Source: JAJYTL01 sp046705265 | Lineage (GTDB): Bacteria > Pseudomonadota > Alphaproteobacteria > Ferrovibrionales > Ferrovibrionaceae | Direction: 5' to 3' | DNA: 15,759 nucleotides | NCBI GenBank assembly: GCA_046705265.1 | Contig: JBJKQL010000133.1 | Coordinates: forward strand, 1-15,759 | Shown here: positions 8,233-15,286 of the stretch, piece by piece | How the letters are laid out: the number at the start of each line of letters is the position of its first letter | Numbering within the stretch: position 1 is the first letter of the stretch | Made by a program: the position numbers and the translations under genes | Notes under the pieces: generated by a model | What the model was told of the DNA's origin: nothing | The model's database searches: none | Seen by the model: the letters and a program-made list of their open reading frames with translations, nothing else

Positions 8233-9411
8233 GTGCCAGAATCCGCTCGCCGGTTCGAGATCGGCCTGCTCTACTTCGCGGGCGTCGTGCAGGGACTCGC
8301 CCTTGTAACCTTCCCCGCCGCGGGCACGATCTTCGTCAGCCGCACGGGATTCGCCCTCACCAGCACGCAATATGGCGCGATGTTTTTGCCGCAGGTGGCG
8401 CTGGCAATCCTGGCTTCGGCCTTTGGGCCGCGTCTCGTACGCAACATTGGGCTGCGCGGCGTGCTGCTGCTGGGGCTGTGCGGCGATCTCGTCTCCATGG
8501 CGCTATTGTCGGCCAGTCCGCTTCTCATGGGCGCGCCGGCTGCCTTGGCGCTGCTCTGGGTAGCGACCGGCGCGCTCGGGCTTGGCTTTGGCGCAACGGT
8601 GATGTCGCTGAACACGCTGGTCGAGGGCTTCTTTCCCGCCACCGCCGATAGCGCCGTGCTGGTGCTGAATGCGCTGCTAGGCGTCGGCACAGCGCTCGCG
8701 CCGTTGCTTGTCGCGCTATTCTCCGGCTTCGGCGTGTGGTGGGCTCTGCCGCTGCTGCTGACGGCGCTCGTCGTCCTGCTGCTGCTCGGCACGCTACGCG
8801 GCGCGTTGCGTCTGCCCTACGATGCGGCGAGCCCTGCTGGGGGGCTACCTCGTCGCTTTTGGATTTACGCCACCGCGGCTCTGCTCTACGGCATCGTCGA
8901 AACCCTCAATGGCAATTGGGCGATGCTCTACCTCGCTAGCGAGCGAGCCGTTCCGGTCCAGGACGCGTCCTTCGCCCTCACCGCTTTTTGGGTGATGGTG
9001 ACGGTTGGGCGTGTGGCCTTCGCCTACCTCGATCGCGTTATTCCGGCACGATGGCTCTATGTCGCACTGCCGGTGTTGCTGGCGGGCGCCTTTCAGATCG
9101 CCGCCCACGCCGGCGGTGCGCTCAGCGGCATCGTCGGTTTCGGCGCCGCAGGACTGGCGTGCTCGGCTATCCTTCCGCTCAGTATCAGCTTTGGCGGCGC
9201 GGAATTTCCGCGCCAGGCGGCGATGATGTCAGGGGCACTCATCGCCTTCTATCAAGTAGGCTATGGCGTCGCCGCTTTTGGGGTCGGGCCACTACGCCAA
9301 CTCGGCGGCCTCGCCTACTCAACCGTAATTTCGCTGGGCAGCCTCGTTGCCATCGCTCTCTGTTTGGTCGCGCTAGTCGTGATTCGCTTTCCCGCACGTG
9401 GCAGGCGGTAG
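8233..9411 (+). CDS. MFS transporter
   Basis: This is a major facilitator superfamily permease of about 392 residues with roughly twelve hydrophobic spans in two halves, the usual length for the family. The first span starts at FEIGLLYFAGVVQGLALVTF. The substrate is not apparent. The overall look recalls sugar and metabolite permeases, and the preceding two oxidoreductase genes suggest it moves their substrate or product. The start is uncertain. GTG at 8233 leaves a short cytoplasmic N-terminus, while TTG at 8215 overlaps the GMC stop codon and would allow translational coupling. Neither has a strong ribosome-binding site. The frame stays open upstream to 8080 inside the GMC gene, but that part has no transporter character. 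It is the last gene of the SDR-GMC-MFS operon. Confidence 0.87.
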   Translation: MPESARRFEIGLLYFAGVVQGLALVTFPAAGTIFVSRTGFALTSTQYGAMFLPQVALAILASAFGPRLVRNIGLRGVLLLGLCGDLVSMALLSASPLLMGAPAALALLWVATGALGLGFGATVMSLNTLVEGFFPATADSAVLVLNALLGVGTALAPLLVALFSGFGVWWALPLLLTALVVLLLLGTLRGALRLPYDAASPAGGLPRRFWIYATAALLYGIVETLNGNWAMLYLASERAVPVQDASFALTAFWVMVTVGRVAFAYLDRVIPARWLYVALPVLLAGAFQIAAHAGGALSGIVGFGAAGLACSAILPLSISFGGAEFPRQAAMMSGALIAFYQVGYGVAAFGVGPLRQLGGLAYSTVISLGSLVAIALCLVALVVIRFPARGRR

Positions 9412-9636
9412 TGAGTCGGCGCGCTGCCAATCCGAATCGCACGCCCGGAGGAATATTCGCAATATTGTCGCTATCGATCCGAAGAATAATGCGCCCTAAA
9501 TCGTACGACGCTTGCTGGCGCAATTCCGTCGACCGCCGTCATCGCCGACGACGCCCCCAGCGAGTAAGCCGTCCTTCGTGAACTGCCAGTGGAACGCGTC
9601 GCGGTAGCCGCAATGGTGATGCCATGAATGACCAAC

Positions 9637-9681
9637 TGCGGCGCGCAAGCCCCGGCTTTCAAGTCTGGGGTAAGCGCCGCA
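9637..9681. repeat. Left-end hairpin of IS200/IS605-type element
   Basis: A perfect 8-bp inverted repeat, TGCGGCGC (9637-9644) and GCGCCGCA (9674-9681), encloses a second stem with CCCC (9650-9653) against GGGG (9667-9670) plus partial pairing inside. The core resembles the right-end hairpin of the same element (CCCCGGCTTT in both). Subterminal imperfect palindromes at each end, not long terminal inverted repeats, are the signature of IS200/IS605 elements and are the binding sites of TnpA. The exact left boundary is not fixed. Confidence 0.65.
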
Positions 9682-9743
9682 TACAACTCTTGATAACGAA
9701 CAAGAATAGCATACCTATGGACGAGAGTATAATTTGTCACAAC

Positions 9744-9775
9744 AGCCAGCAATGTCTCGAGCCAGCAATGTCTCG
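9744..9775. repeat. Perfect tandem duplication of a 16-bp unit upstream of tnpB
   Basis: The unit AGCCAGCAATGTCTCG occurs twice back to back (9744-9759 and 9760-9775), 45 bp before the tnpB start and inside the element. Two copies with no divergence suggest a recent slippage event. It may alter the leader or promoter region of tnpB, but no promoter box is clearly created. Confidence 0.9.
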
Positions 9776-9819
9776 GTCGCCATCGTCAGACGATACATTA
9801 GAATCCGGAAGAGTATCCA

Positions 9820-11373
9820 ATGCCGCGCACCAAGACACCATCCTTCATTGTCGAGATACCGCTCGCCACCACGGCGGCCGACGAGACAACGCTCGACAAG
9901 CGGCTCGACGCGGCGCGAAACATCTACAACGCCAGCCTGGGCGAGAGTTTGCGCCGGCTCGGCTTGATGCGGGAGAGCCGCGAATGGCAATGCGCCCGGG
10001 CCATGCCGAAGGGCGCTCCAAGGTCGGTCGAGCGCAAGGCCCGCGCGGCGGCTTTCAAGACGGTTCGGGAGGGTTTCGGATTCACCTCGGCGGCGATCCA
10101 GAAATTCGCCGAGAAGTGTCGAGACGCCTGCTGGATGGGCGGCCACCTTGGCAGCCACGACACGCAGACGACGAGCCTGCGGGCCTTCCGCGCGGTCGAA
10201 CAATATGCTTTTGGCAGGCGCGGCCGTCCGCGATTCAAGAGCTTCGGCCGGCTGCATAGCATCGAGGGCAAGAGCAACGAGGCGGTGATCCGCTTTCGAA
10301 CAGAACCGGCGCCGGCGATACACTATGCCGGCCTGGCGCTGCCGCTAAGGCTCGACCGCAAGGACAAGCGGGGCTGGCAGGCCGCGGCGCTGGCGGCGCC
10401 GACCAAATACGTCCGCCTGGTGCGCCGGACGATCAGGGGCCGCGCCTGCTGGTTCTGCCAGCTTGTCCAGGAAGGCGAGGCGCCGCTGTCGCGGAAACCG
10501 GTCATTGGCGCGGTCGGGCTTGACATCGGTCCCTCGACCATCGCCGCGGTTTCGGACAGCGACGCGATCCTGGAACGGTTCTGTCCCGAGATCGAGGAGC
10601 CATGGCGGAAAATCCGGCGTCTTCAGCGAGCCCTGGACCGGTCACGGCGGGCGACGAATCGGGACAACTACGGCGCCGACGGCACGGTGCGGAAGGGCGC
10701 AAAACGCTGGCGGCGGTCGGAACGCTACAAACGCCGGCAGCGCCGCAAGGCCGAGATCGAGCGCAAGCTGGCTCAGCGCCGGAAGCGGGCGCATGGACAA
10801 CTCGCCAACCGTATTCTCGGCCAGGGTAACATTATCAAAACGGAGAAGTTGAGCTACCGATCGTATCAAAAGAATTTCGGCCGCAGCGTGAAGGTGCGCG
10901 CGCCGGGAATGCTGATCGCGACATTGCACCGCAAGGCTGAAAGAGCCGGCGGCGCCATGATCGGGATCGATCCCCGGAAAACCTCTCTCAGTCAGTTCGA
11001 CCACACCACCGGCGAATACGTGAGGAAACCGCTCTCGCGGCGGATCCACGTCTTCGGCGACGGCAAGACCGAGCCGGTGCAGAGAGACCTCTACAGCGCG
11101 TTCCTGGCGTCCTGCTGCGGCGCCGATGCCCTCGACATCCGCCAGGTTCACAAAGCCTGGCCGGCTGCGCAACCGCTGCTGCGGCGGGCGATGGCGAGGG
11201 TCCACCAACCCGCGAGCGGGCCAGGCTTCGCCTTGCCCCACGTTCTGGTGAACGTCGGAGCGGGTCGCCCGCCGAAGAGAGAGGATCGTACAGACGAGGC
11301 CGGGGATGCTGTAGCCCATGCGAGAGCCCCGGAGAGCTTGTGCGAAGATACTCTTAGAACCCCCCGGCTTTAG
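9820..11373 (+). CDS. tnpB: TnpB-like RNA-guided nuclease (RuvC-type), zinc-ribbon-less
   Basis: TnpB proteins are RNA-guided DNA nucleases encoded by IS200/IS605 elements and are ancestral to Cas12. This 517-residue protein shows the split RuvC site: Asp235 in GLDIGPSTIA, Glu342 in IIKTEKLSY, and Asp423 in VQRDLYSAFLA. SYRSYQKNFGRSVKVRAPGM and the basic helical region 262-330 are also typical. Where most TnpBs carry a CxxC...CxxC zinc ribbon between the second and third motifs, this one reads FDHTTGEYVRKPLSRRIHVF and has no such cysteines. I remember the same replacement in a proteobacterial TnpB branch, so it may be a subgroup trait. The C-terminal 60 residues are low in conserved motifs. 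The start is supported by GGAAGAG nine bases upstream. The stop codon lies in the right-end hairpin, so the coding region overlaps the predicted omega-RNA. Confidence 0.88.
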   Translation: MPRTKTPSFIVEIPLATTAADETTLDKRLDAARNIYNASLGESLRRLGLMRESREWQCARAMPKGAPRSVERKARAAAFKTVREGFGFTSAAIQKFAEKCRDACWMGGHLGSHDTQTTSLRAFRAVEQYAFGRRGRPRFKSFGRLHSIEGKSNEAVIRFRTEPAPAIHYAGLALPLRLDRKDKRGWQAAALAAPTKYVRLVRRTIRGRACWFCQLVQEGEAPLSRKPVIGAVGLDIGPSTIAAVSDSDAILERFCPEIEEPWRKIRRLQRALDRSRRATNRDNYGADGTVRKGAKRWRRSERYKRRQRRKAEIERKLAQRRKRAHGQLANRILGQGNIIKTEKLSYRSYQKNFGRSVKVRAPGMLIATLHRKAERAGGAMIGIDPRKTSLSQFDHTTGEYVRKPLSRRIHVFGDGKTEPVQRDLYSAFLASCCGADALDIRQVHKAWPAAQPLLRRAMARVHQPASGPGFALPHVLVNVGAGRPPKREDRTDEAGDAVAHARAPESLCEDTLRTPRL

Positions 11374-11408
11374 CCGTGGGGAGGTTCAGGAGCGAGATAT
11401 GGCAGTGC
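11357..11408 (+). ncRNA. Predicted 3' end of omega-RNA: right-end hairpin plus guide
   Basis: GAACC (11357-11361) pairs with GGTTC (11383-11387), and an inner CCCCGGC stem closes on a TTTA loop with GCCGTGGGG on the other side. In TnpB systems the guide RNA is processed from the tnpB 3' end and right end, and the guide is the roughly 16-20 nt of flanking DNA directly after the element. Here the guide would start at about 11388-11391 and read into a relic IS701 transposase gene. The hairpin is seen directly; the RNA and its 3' limit are inferred from known systems, and the RNA would also extend upstream into the tnpB coding region. Confidence 0.5.
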
Positions 11409-11539
11409 CAGCCATGCCAGGAGCGGGTCTCGTTGTGATCGAGTCCGAACTCGTTCTTGGCAGTCTCGAAGCTGTCCTCGATGGCCCAACGGCGGCCCTC
11501 GACCGCCACGAGCTTTTTGATGGCCGTGCCCAACGGCTC
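11390..11539 (-). pseudogene. Relic of IS701-family transposase
   Basis: Read on the minus strand, about 50 codons give IKKLVAVEGRRWAIEDSFET followed by AKNEFGLDHNETRSWHGWHC and then HISL. This is the highly conserved block near the C-terminus of IS701-family DDE transposases, including the WAIED segment with its glutamate. The N-terminal side breaks down at an in-frame TAG (11542-11540), with no family-like sequence further right. The C-terminal side is cut exactly where the tnpB element's right end lies. I found no continuation of the transposase on the far side of that element near 9636. It is therefore a remnant broken on both sides and cannot be functional. Confidence 0.8.
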
Positions 11540-11756
11540 CTATGGGCGGAGCAGTCATTCAAGGCATCGCCACTGCCTCTGCGGCGACGCGTTCTGCCCG
11601 CGGTTTGTGAAGGACCGCAAACTCCCTAAAAAGGTCAAAGGTTCTGGGCACCATGAAATGCGGCAGAGTGGCTTTGGCCATGCCCGGATTCTAAGGATGG
11701 CGTGCCGACATGTCTATACCGAAGCCACGCGATCCGGCTTGACCTCTACACGTATC

Positions 11757-13064
11757 TCAAGCGTGGAGGTGGGGAGGGTGGGTTTCCTCCACCATCGCGA
11801 TCCAAAAGCCTGAGATAAACAGAAGCAGCGCGGTCAACCAGAAGGCACTGACGACTTCCCCCGTTGTTTCCGCGGCGACGCCGAGAAGCAGGGCGCCGAT
11901 CGCGTATCCGGTGTCGCGCCAGTAGCGATAGACGCCAAGCGCTCGTCCGCGCCAGGCGGGCGGCGAAATGTCGGCCACGGCCGCGATTAGATTCGGATAG
12001 AGCAAGGCCATGCCGACGCCCATGACGGCGGCGCAGCCGAGCCAAGTCCTGAGCCCGCTTGCCAGCCCGGTGCCGGCGACGCCAAGCGCGAGCAACCAGA
12101 AGCCGGCGACGATCGGCGGCTTGCGCCCGATGCGATCAGAGAGGCGCCCGGTCACGAGTTGGGACATGCCCCATATCGTCGCATAAGCGCCGGTAATCCA
12201 TCCGATTTCGGCGAGGCCCGCACCGCGGGCCTTGAGAAGCACCGGGAGCAGCACCCAGATCAAGGCATCGGCGATCTTGTTGCTAACGCCGCCCTGAGCA
12301 AGCGCCCGATAAGTCGGGTGACGAAATGAGACCAGCCGAAAGACGTCCCACCCCGCGGGATCTTCGGGTATCGCTTGAAGGCTTGCGTGCGCCGCGCGCG
12401 TCCCGCCCGCGTGGCGGAGCTCGGCCTGTTCGGCCTTCGCCCAGGGCAGGGTTTCGCGGACCAGCGCGATCGTTCCGGCCAGCCCAAGAAGCACGACGGC
12501 GATGCCAAAACCAAACAGCGCGTGCCGTGGCCCGAAGCGCAGCGCGAGATAGGCGGTGATCAGCCCCGCCACGCCAACCCCGACATATCCCAGGCATTCG
12601 TTGATGCCGACCGCAAGCCCGCGCTCGCGCCCGCCGGCGAGATCGACCTGGCTCGTGATGGTCATCGTCCAGGCGAATCCCTGATTGACGCCAAGAAGGA
12701 CATTGGCGCCGATGATCCACCACCAGTTCGCGGCAAACAGGATGAGGAAGGGGATCGGCAGGCCGGCGATCCAGCCGAGGAGCAGCACCTGCCGGCGGCC
12801 CTTGCGGTCGCCGAGTTGTCCCGCGAAGAAATTGAGCAGGCCCTTTACCAGGCCGAACGAAAATACGAAAGCGGTGAGGAACGCGTAGGAATGGGCGGGC
12901 ACGCCGAACGCGCCGCTGAGCGCCGGCAGCACGGTGCGCTCCATGCCGATCATCAGCCCGACGAAAAACACCTGCACTGCCTGCTGGGCGAATTGGGCCC
13001 GATTGACGCGGATGCCGCGGCGAAAAGAGCCGGCGGTGGTTTTTGCCAAATATGCCTCAGCCAT
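11757..13064 (-). CDS. MFS transporter in DsrE/ArsR-rhodanese locus
   Basis: This 435-residue major facilitator superfamily permease of the inner membrane has about twelve spans with a hydrophilic central loop around residues 205-245. Motif A is clear in both halves: GQLGDRKGRR at residues 82-91 and GRLSDRIGRK at 306-315, which supports a full-length drug/metabolite-type transporter. It starts 57 bp after the stop of the DsrE-family gene on the same strand, so the two are probably co-transcribed from the divergent promoter region shared with the ArsR-rhodanese gene. By context it may export or import a sulfur-containing or toxic compound; the substrate cannot be read from sequence. The ATG at 13064 gives a normal cytoplasmic N-terminus of about 25 residues. 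Confidence 0.88.
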   Translation of the reverse strand: MAEAYLAKTTAGSFRRGIRVNRAQFAQQAVQVFFVGLMIGMERTVLPALSGAFGVPAHSYAFLTAFVFSFGLVKGLLNFFAGQLGDRKGRRQVLLLGWIAGLPIPFLILFAANWWWIIGANVLLGVNQGFAWTMTITSQVDLAGGRERGLAVGINECLGYVGVGVAGLITAYLALRFGPRHALFGFGIAVVLLGLAGTIALVRETLPWAKAEQAELRHAGGTRAAHASLQAIPEDPAGWDVFRLVSFRHPTYRALAQGGVSNKIADALIWVLLPVLLKARGAGLAEIGWITGAYATIWGMSQLVTGRLSDRIGRKPPIVAGFWLLALGVAGTGLASGLRTWLGCAAVMGVGMALLYPNLIAAVADISPPAWRGRALGVYRYWRDTGYAIGALLLGVAAETTGEVVSAFWLTALLLFISGFWIAMVEETHPPHLHA

Positions 13065-13121
13065 AATCGCTTGCTTGCTCCCCGCGCGCTCAGGCCGCGA
13101 CGCGATTGCGCCCGGTCCTGC

Positions 13122-13475
13122 CTAGAACACCAGAACCTTGTCGGCCGCGAGCGTCTCCGCGGCGAGCTCGTCCATCGAACTGCGCCGCGCGCCATCCATC
13201 AGGTCGCCCTCCCTTAGGCCGCGCGCGTCCATGCAGGCGCCGCAAAGAAGCACCTTGTGGGCGCCGGCGGCGAAGCGCTTCAGCATTCGTTCGATGTTGT
13301 AGTAGCCGTCAGGCGTTTTCTGACCCTTCCTCGCGCCGCCGACCGCATCGGCCATGAGGAAGACCGTGAAGGCGCATGTCGGGTCCTTCTTCGCGATGGC
13401 GTGGGCCAGACGAAGGCCATTGTAGCTTCGCTCCGTCCCGTAAGGCGGGTCATTGAGAATAAACAGCGCCTTCAC
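13122..13475 (-). CDS. DsrE-family sulfur-relay-like protein
   Basis: This 117-residue soluble protein of the DsrE/DsrF-like fold is related to small proteins that carry persulfide sulfur on cysteine. It begins KALFILNDPPYGTERSYNGL and contains LMADAV, GYYNIERML, CGACMDARGL and ends ADKVLVF, as I remember for this subfamily. Cys78 and Cys81 in CGAC are candidates for sulfur transfer, and Cys34 is the other cysteine. The start is GTG at 13475: an AAAGGAGG ribosome-binding site (core 13484-13488) lies 8 bp before it. The frame is open upstream to 13571, but that part has no family similarity. It heads a minus-strand pair with the MFS gene and is divergent from an ArsR-rhodanese regulator, which fits a reactive-sulfur or thiol stress role (inferred). 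Confidence 0.88.
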   Translation of the reverse strand: MKALFILNDPPYGTERSYNGLRLAHAIAKKDPTCAFTVFLMADAVGGARKGQKTPDGYYNIERMLKRFAAGAHKVLLCGACMDARGLREGDLMDGARRSSMDELAAETLAADKVLVF

Positions 13476-13676
13476 CTTTCGCGCCTCCTTTGCCGATGAA
13501 TGGACGCCATTGAGCGGTCGTGATTCCAGCGTTCGTGGCGCGACGCTCCGAGGCGACGGCCTTGCCGGCACAGCCGAGCGGGTGGGAGATCGCGAGCGTA
13601 TCGTGGTGCGGGAACAAGCAAAGGATCATGAGCGGTTCCCCGGTTCGCCAGTCAAAGTCGGAAACGGCCTTGGACC

Positions 13677-13707
13677 TTGACAGCCACTCACCTTATCATT
13701 CAATAAT
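13677..13707 (+). promoter_or_regulatory. Predicted promoter of the ArsR-rhodanese gene
   Basis: A perfect -35 box TTGACA (13677-13682) is followed after 19 bp by AATAAT (13702-13707), a five-of-six match to the -10 consensus. The spacing is longer than the ideal 17 bp. The -10 box lies inside the inverted repeat described separately, so a repressor bound there would block RNA polymerase. Confidence 0.55.
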
Positions 13708-13720
13708 TTTATTGAATGAT
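13695..13720. promoter_or_regulatory. Palindromic operator, likely for the ArsR-type repressor
   Basis: Two perfect 11-bp arms, ATCATTCAATA (13695-13705) and TATTGAATGAT (13710-13720), are separated by ATTT. AT-rich palindromes with ATTC...GAAT half-sites are typical operators of ArsR/SmtB repressors and resemble, from memory, those of the sulfide-responsive BigR/SqrR type. It ends 17 bp before the arsR-rhodanese start and lies between that gene and the divergent DsrE-MFS operon. Autoregulation is therefore likely, and control of both directions is possible. Confidence 0.75.
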
Positions 13721-13737
13721 TCCGCGAGGAAGCCAGC

Positions 13738-14424
13738 ATGTCAAGCGAGAATCCGAAACGCGCCCTCTTCGCCGCTTTCGCCGAGATCGCCAAGGCGCTC
13801 GGCCATGGCGCCCGGCTGGAGATTATCGAGCTCCTGGCGCAAGGCGAGCGGACTGTCGAGACCTTGGCCGGGCGTTGCGGCCTTTCGGTCGCCGGCGCCT
13901 CGCAGCATCTCCGCCTGATGCGGCGGGCTGGCCTGCTGGCTTCACGGCGCAGCGGCAAGCATGTGCTGTATCGGCTAAGCGATCCCTCGGTGCTGGAACT
14001 GACCACGGTGCTTCACCGGGTGGGCGAAGGCAATGCCGCCGCGGTGCGCGATATTGTCCGCGGCTATTTTCGTGAGCGCGATGCGCTCGAGCCGGTTTCC
14101 CGCAAGGAACTCGGGCGCCGGCTCAAGGACGGCGCCGTCACCGTGCTTGATGTTCGCCCCGAGGACGAGTACGCGGCCGGCCATCTGCCGAACGCGCTTA
14201 ATATTCCGCTCCGCGAGCTGTCGCGCCGTCTGCGGGAAATCCCGAAAAGCCGCGAGATCGTCGCTTATTGCCGTGGCCCCTATTGCGTGCTGGCCTTCGA
14301 GGCGGTCACGCTCCTGCGCAAGCGCGGATTGTCGGCAAGACGTCTCGAAGACGGCTATCCGGAGTGGAGAGCCGCGGGACTCAATATTGAATTCGCAGAA
14401 GCTACGGCAGCCGTTAGGACATAG
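13738..14424 (+). CDS. ArsR-family transcriptional regulator fused to a rhodanese domain
   Basis: This is a 228-residue two-domain protein. Residues 8-95 form an ArsR winged helix-turn-helix (IAKALGHGARLEIIELLAQG, then the recognition helix VAGASQHLRLMRRAG). Residues 120-215 form a rhodanese domain (VTVLDVRPEDEYAAGHLPNA) with the active-site loop CRGPYC, where Cys178 is the expected sulfur-accepting residue and Cys183 a second thiol. Cys47 is the only cysteine in the DNA-binding half. A rhodanese fused to a repressor suggests that persulfide or sulfane sulfur transfer is sensed or delivered in the same polypeptide, which is inference. The start is well supported by GAGGA (13726-13730) 7 bp upstream. 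A perfect inverted repeat and a promoter precede it, and it is divergent from the DsrE-MFS pair. Confidence 0.92.
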   Translation: MSSENPKRALFAAFAEIAKALGHGARLEIIELLAQGERTVETLAGRCGLSVAGASQHLRLMRRAGLLASRRSGKHVLYRLSDPSVLELTTVLHRVGEGNAAAVRDIVRGYFRERDALEPVSRKELGRRLKDGAVTVLDVRPEDEYAAGHLPNALNIPLRELSRRLREIPKSREIVAYCRGPYCVLAFEAVTLLRKRGLSARRLEDGYPEWRAAGLNIEFAEATAAVRT

Positions 14425-14668
14425 CGAGGACACGCGCTGGACAGGCGCAGGGGCATCGAGCGGCGCGCTCTTGCGCATCCGACTCCGCCCGAGGTCGCAA
14501 ATTCAGTATCAAAATTGGGCGCCGATAGGAATTTGCCTACGACCTACCTTCGTCGGCAGCCATTGCCCACAGATTTTCGTAGTGGATGCGGTTTGACTTA
14601 TGATTCTTTAGAATATCCTGTTCCTGCTTTCTCACCGCTGAAATTCCTGCGCAGATTGGCCAGAAGAT

Positions 14669-15286
14669 ATGCAAGTTCATCAGAAATTCTTTCCGGGTAC
14701 CGTGATGCCGGACTCGGATTGGTGGCAAGCTCTATGGCCTGATCCACGGAGTGTCCTTCTTTCGCTTGGCGCGGAAGAAGGTATCGACGCAATCGATCTA
14801 TGTTGCGGCGACGGCTGGTTCACCGCTGCTCTGGCGCTGATTGCGCGCCGTGTTATTGCCGTTGACATCGATGGGAACGTTTTGGAACGGGCGAAAGAGA
14901 GAGTGGCACCGGTGAAGGACGCAAACTGCCAATTCTTTAAGGCCAATGCCTACGACGTTGCCGATCTCTCGCCGCAGCCGATCGATTTCGTACTCATGGC
15001 GAATACTTTCCATGGAGTGCCGGACAAGGTACGCCTCGCGCGCATCTTGGCGAGTGCACTTCGGGTCGGCGGTCGTTTGGCGATTATCAACTGGCATCCG
15101 CGTCCGCGAGAGGAAACGACCGTTCTCGGCCAGGCCCGTGGACCGAAGTCCGAGATGCGGATGTCTTCGCAAGAAGTCCGGGCGATCATTGAGCCGGTTG
15201 GCCTGCGTCATTTCCGGACCGTTGATTTGCCGCCCTACCATTACGGTGTAGTTTTTGAGAGGGCGCATACCGGGAACTGGGAGTAG
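14669..15286 (+). CDS. Class I SAM-dependent methyltransferase
   Basis: This protein of 205 residues has the Rossmann-like fold of class I S-adenosylmethionine methyltransferases. Motif I is IDLCCGDGWFT at residues 42-52, the acidic residue after strand two is in AVDID (Asp66), and a later motif is DFVLMANTFHGVP, followed by LRVGGRLAIINWHP as the post-motif strand. The short N-terminal part (MPDSDWWQALWPDP) recalls a family of small methyltransferases seen in proteobacteria. The substrate is unknown. ATG at 14669 is used with a weak AGAAG before it, and ATG at 14705 is an alternative. It lies about 245 bp after the ArsR-rhodanese gene on the same strand. A functional link, for instance methylation of a thiol or metalloid, is only a guess. 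Confidence 0.85.
   Translation: MQVHQKFFPGTVMPDSDWWQALWPDPRSVLLSLGAEEGIDAIDLCCGDGWFTAALALIARRVIAVDIDGNVLERAKERVAPVKDANCQFFKANAYDVADLSPQPIDFVLMANTFHGVPDKVRLARILASALRVGGRLAIINWHPRPREETTVLGQARGPKSEMRMSSQEVRAIIEPVGLRHFRTVDLPPYHYGVVFERAHTGNWE

Larger units (their letters stand above)
9637..11390 (+). mobile_element. IS200/IS605-family tnpB-only (IS1341-type) element
   Basis: The element comprises a left-end hairpin (9637-9681), one gene (tnpB) and a right-end hairpin (11357-11387). There is no tnpA (Y1 HUH transposase) gene, so it would need a transposase in trans to move. The right end must fall between about 11387 and 11391, because recognisable IS701 transposase codons start there on the other strand. 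The left boundary is only approximate, set here to the outer hairpin arm. No target-site duplication is expected for this family. Confidence 0.7.

Noticed and set aside
11763..11792. GTGGAGG/CCTCCAC inverted repeat at the end of the MFS gene as a terminator
   Set aside because: It overlaps the coding end and is not followed by a T tract on the minus strand.
11457..11813. 118-codon plus-strand open frame between the IS701 relic and the MFS gene
   Set aside because: Its 5' part is antisense to the IS701 relic and its 3' part is antisense to the MFS gene end. The middle (FVKDRKLPKKVKGSGHHE) looks somewhat protein-like, but I recognise no family.
12375..13217. 280-codon plus-strand open frame opposite the MFS gene
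   Set aside because: It is a charged, low-complexity shadow of a clear MFS transporter on the other strand.
14603..14614. ATTC-TTTA-GAAT short palindrome upstream of the methyltransferase as a second ArsR operator
   Set aside because: The half-sites are only 4 bp long and the spacing differs from the main operator, so it is likely by chance in an AT-rich gap.
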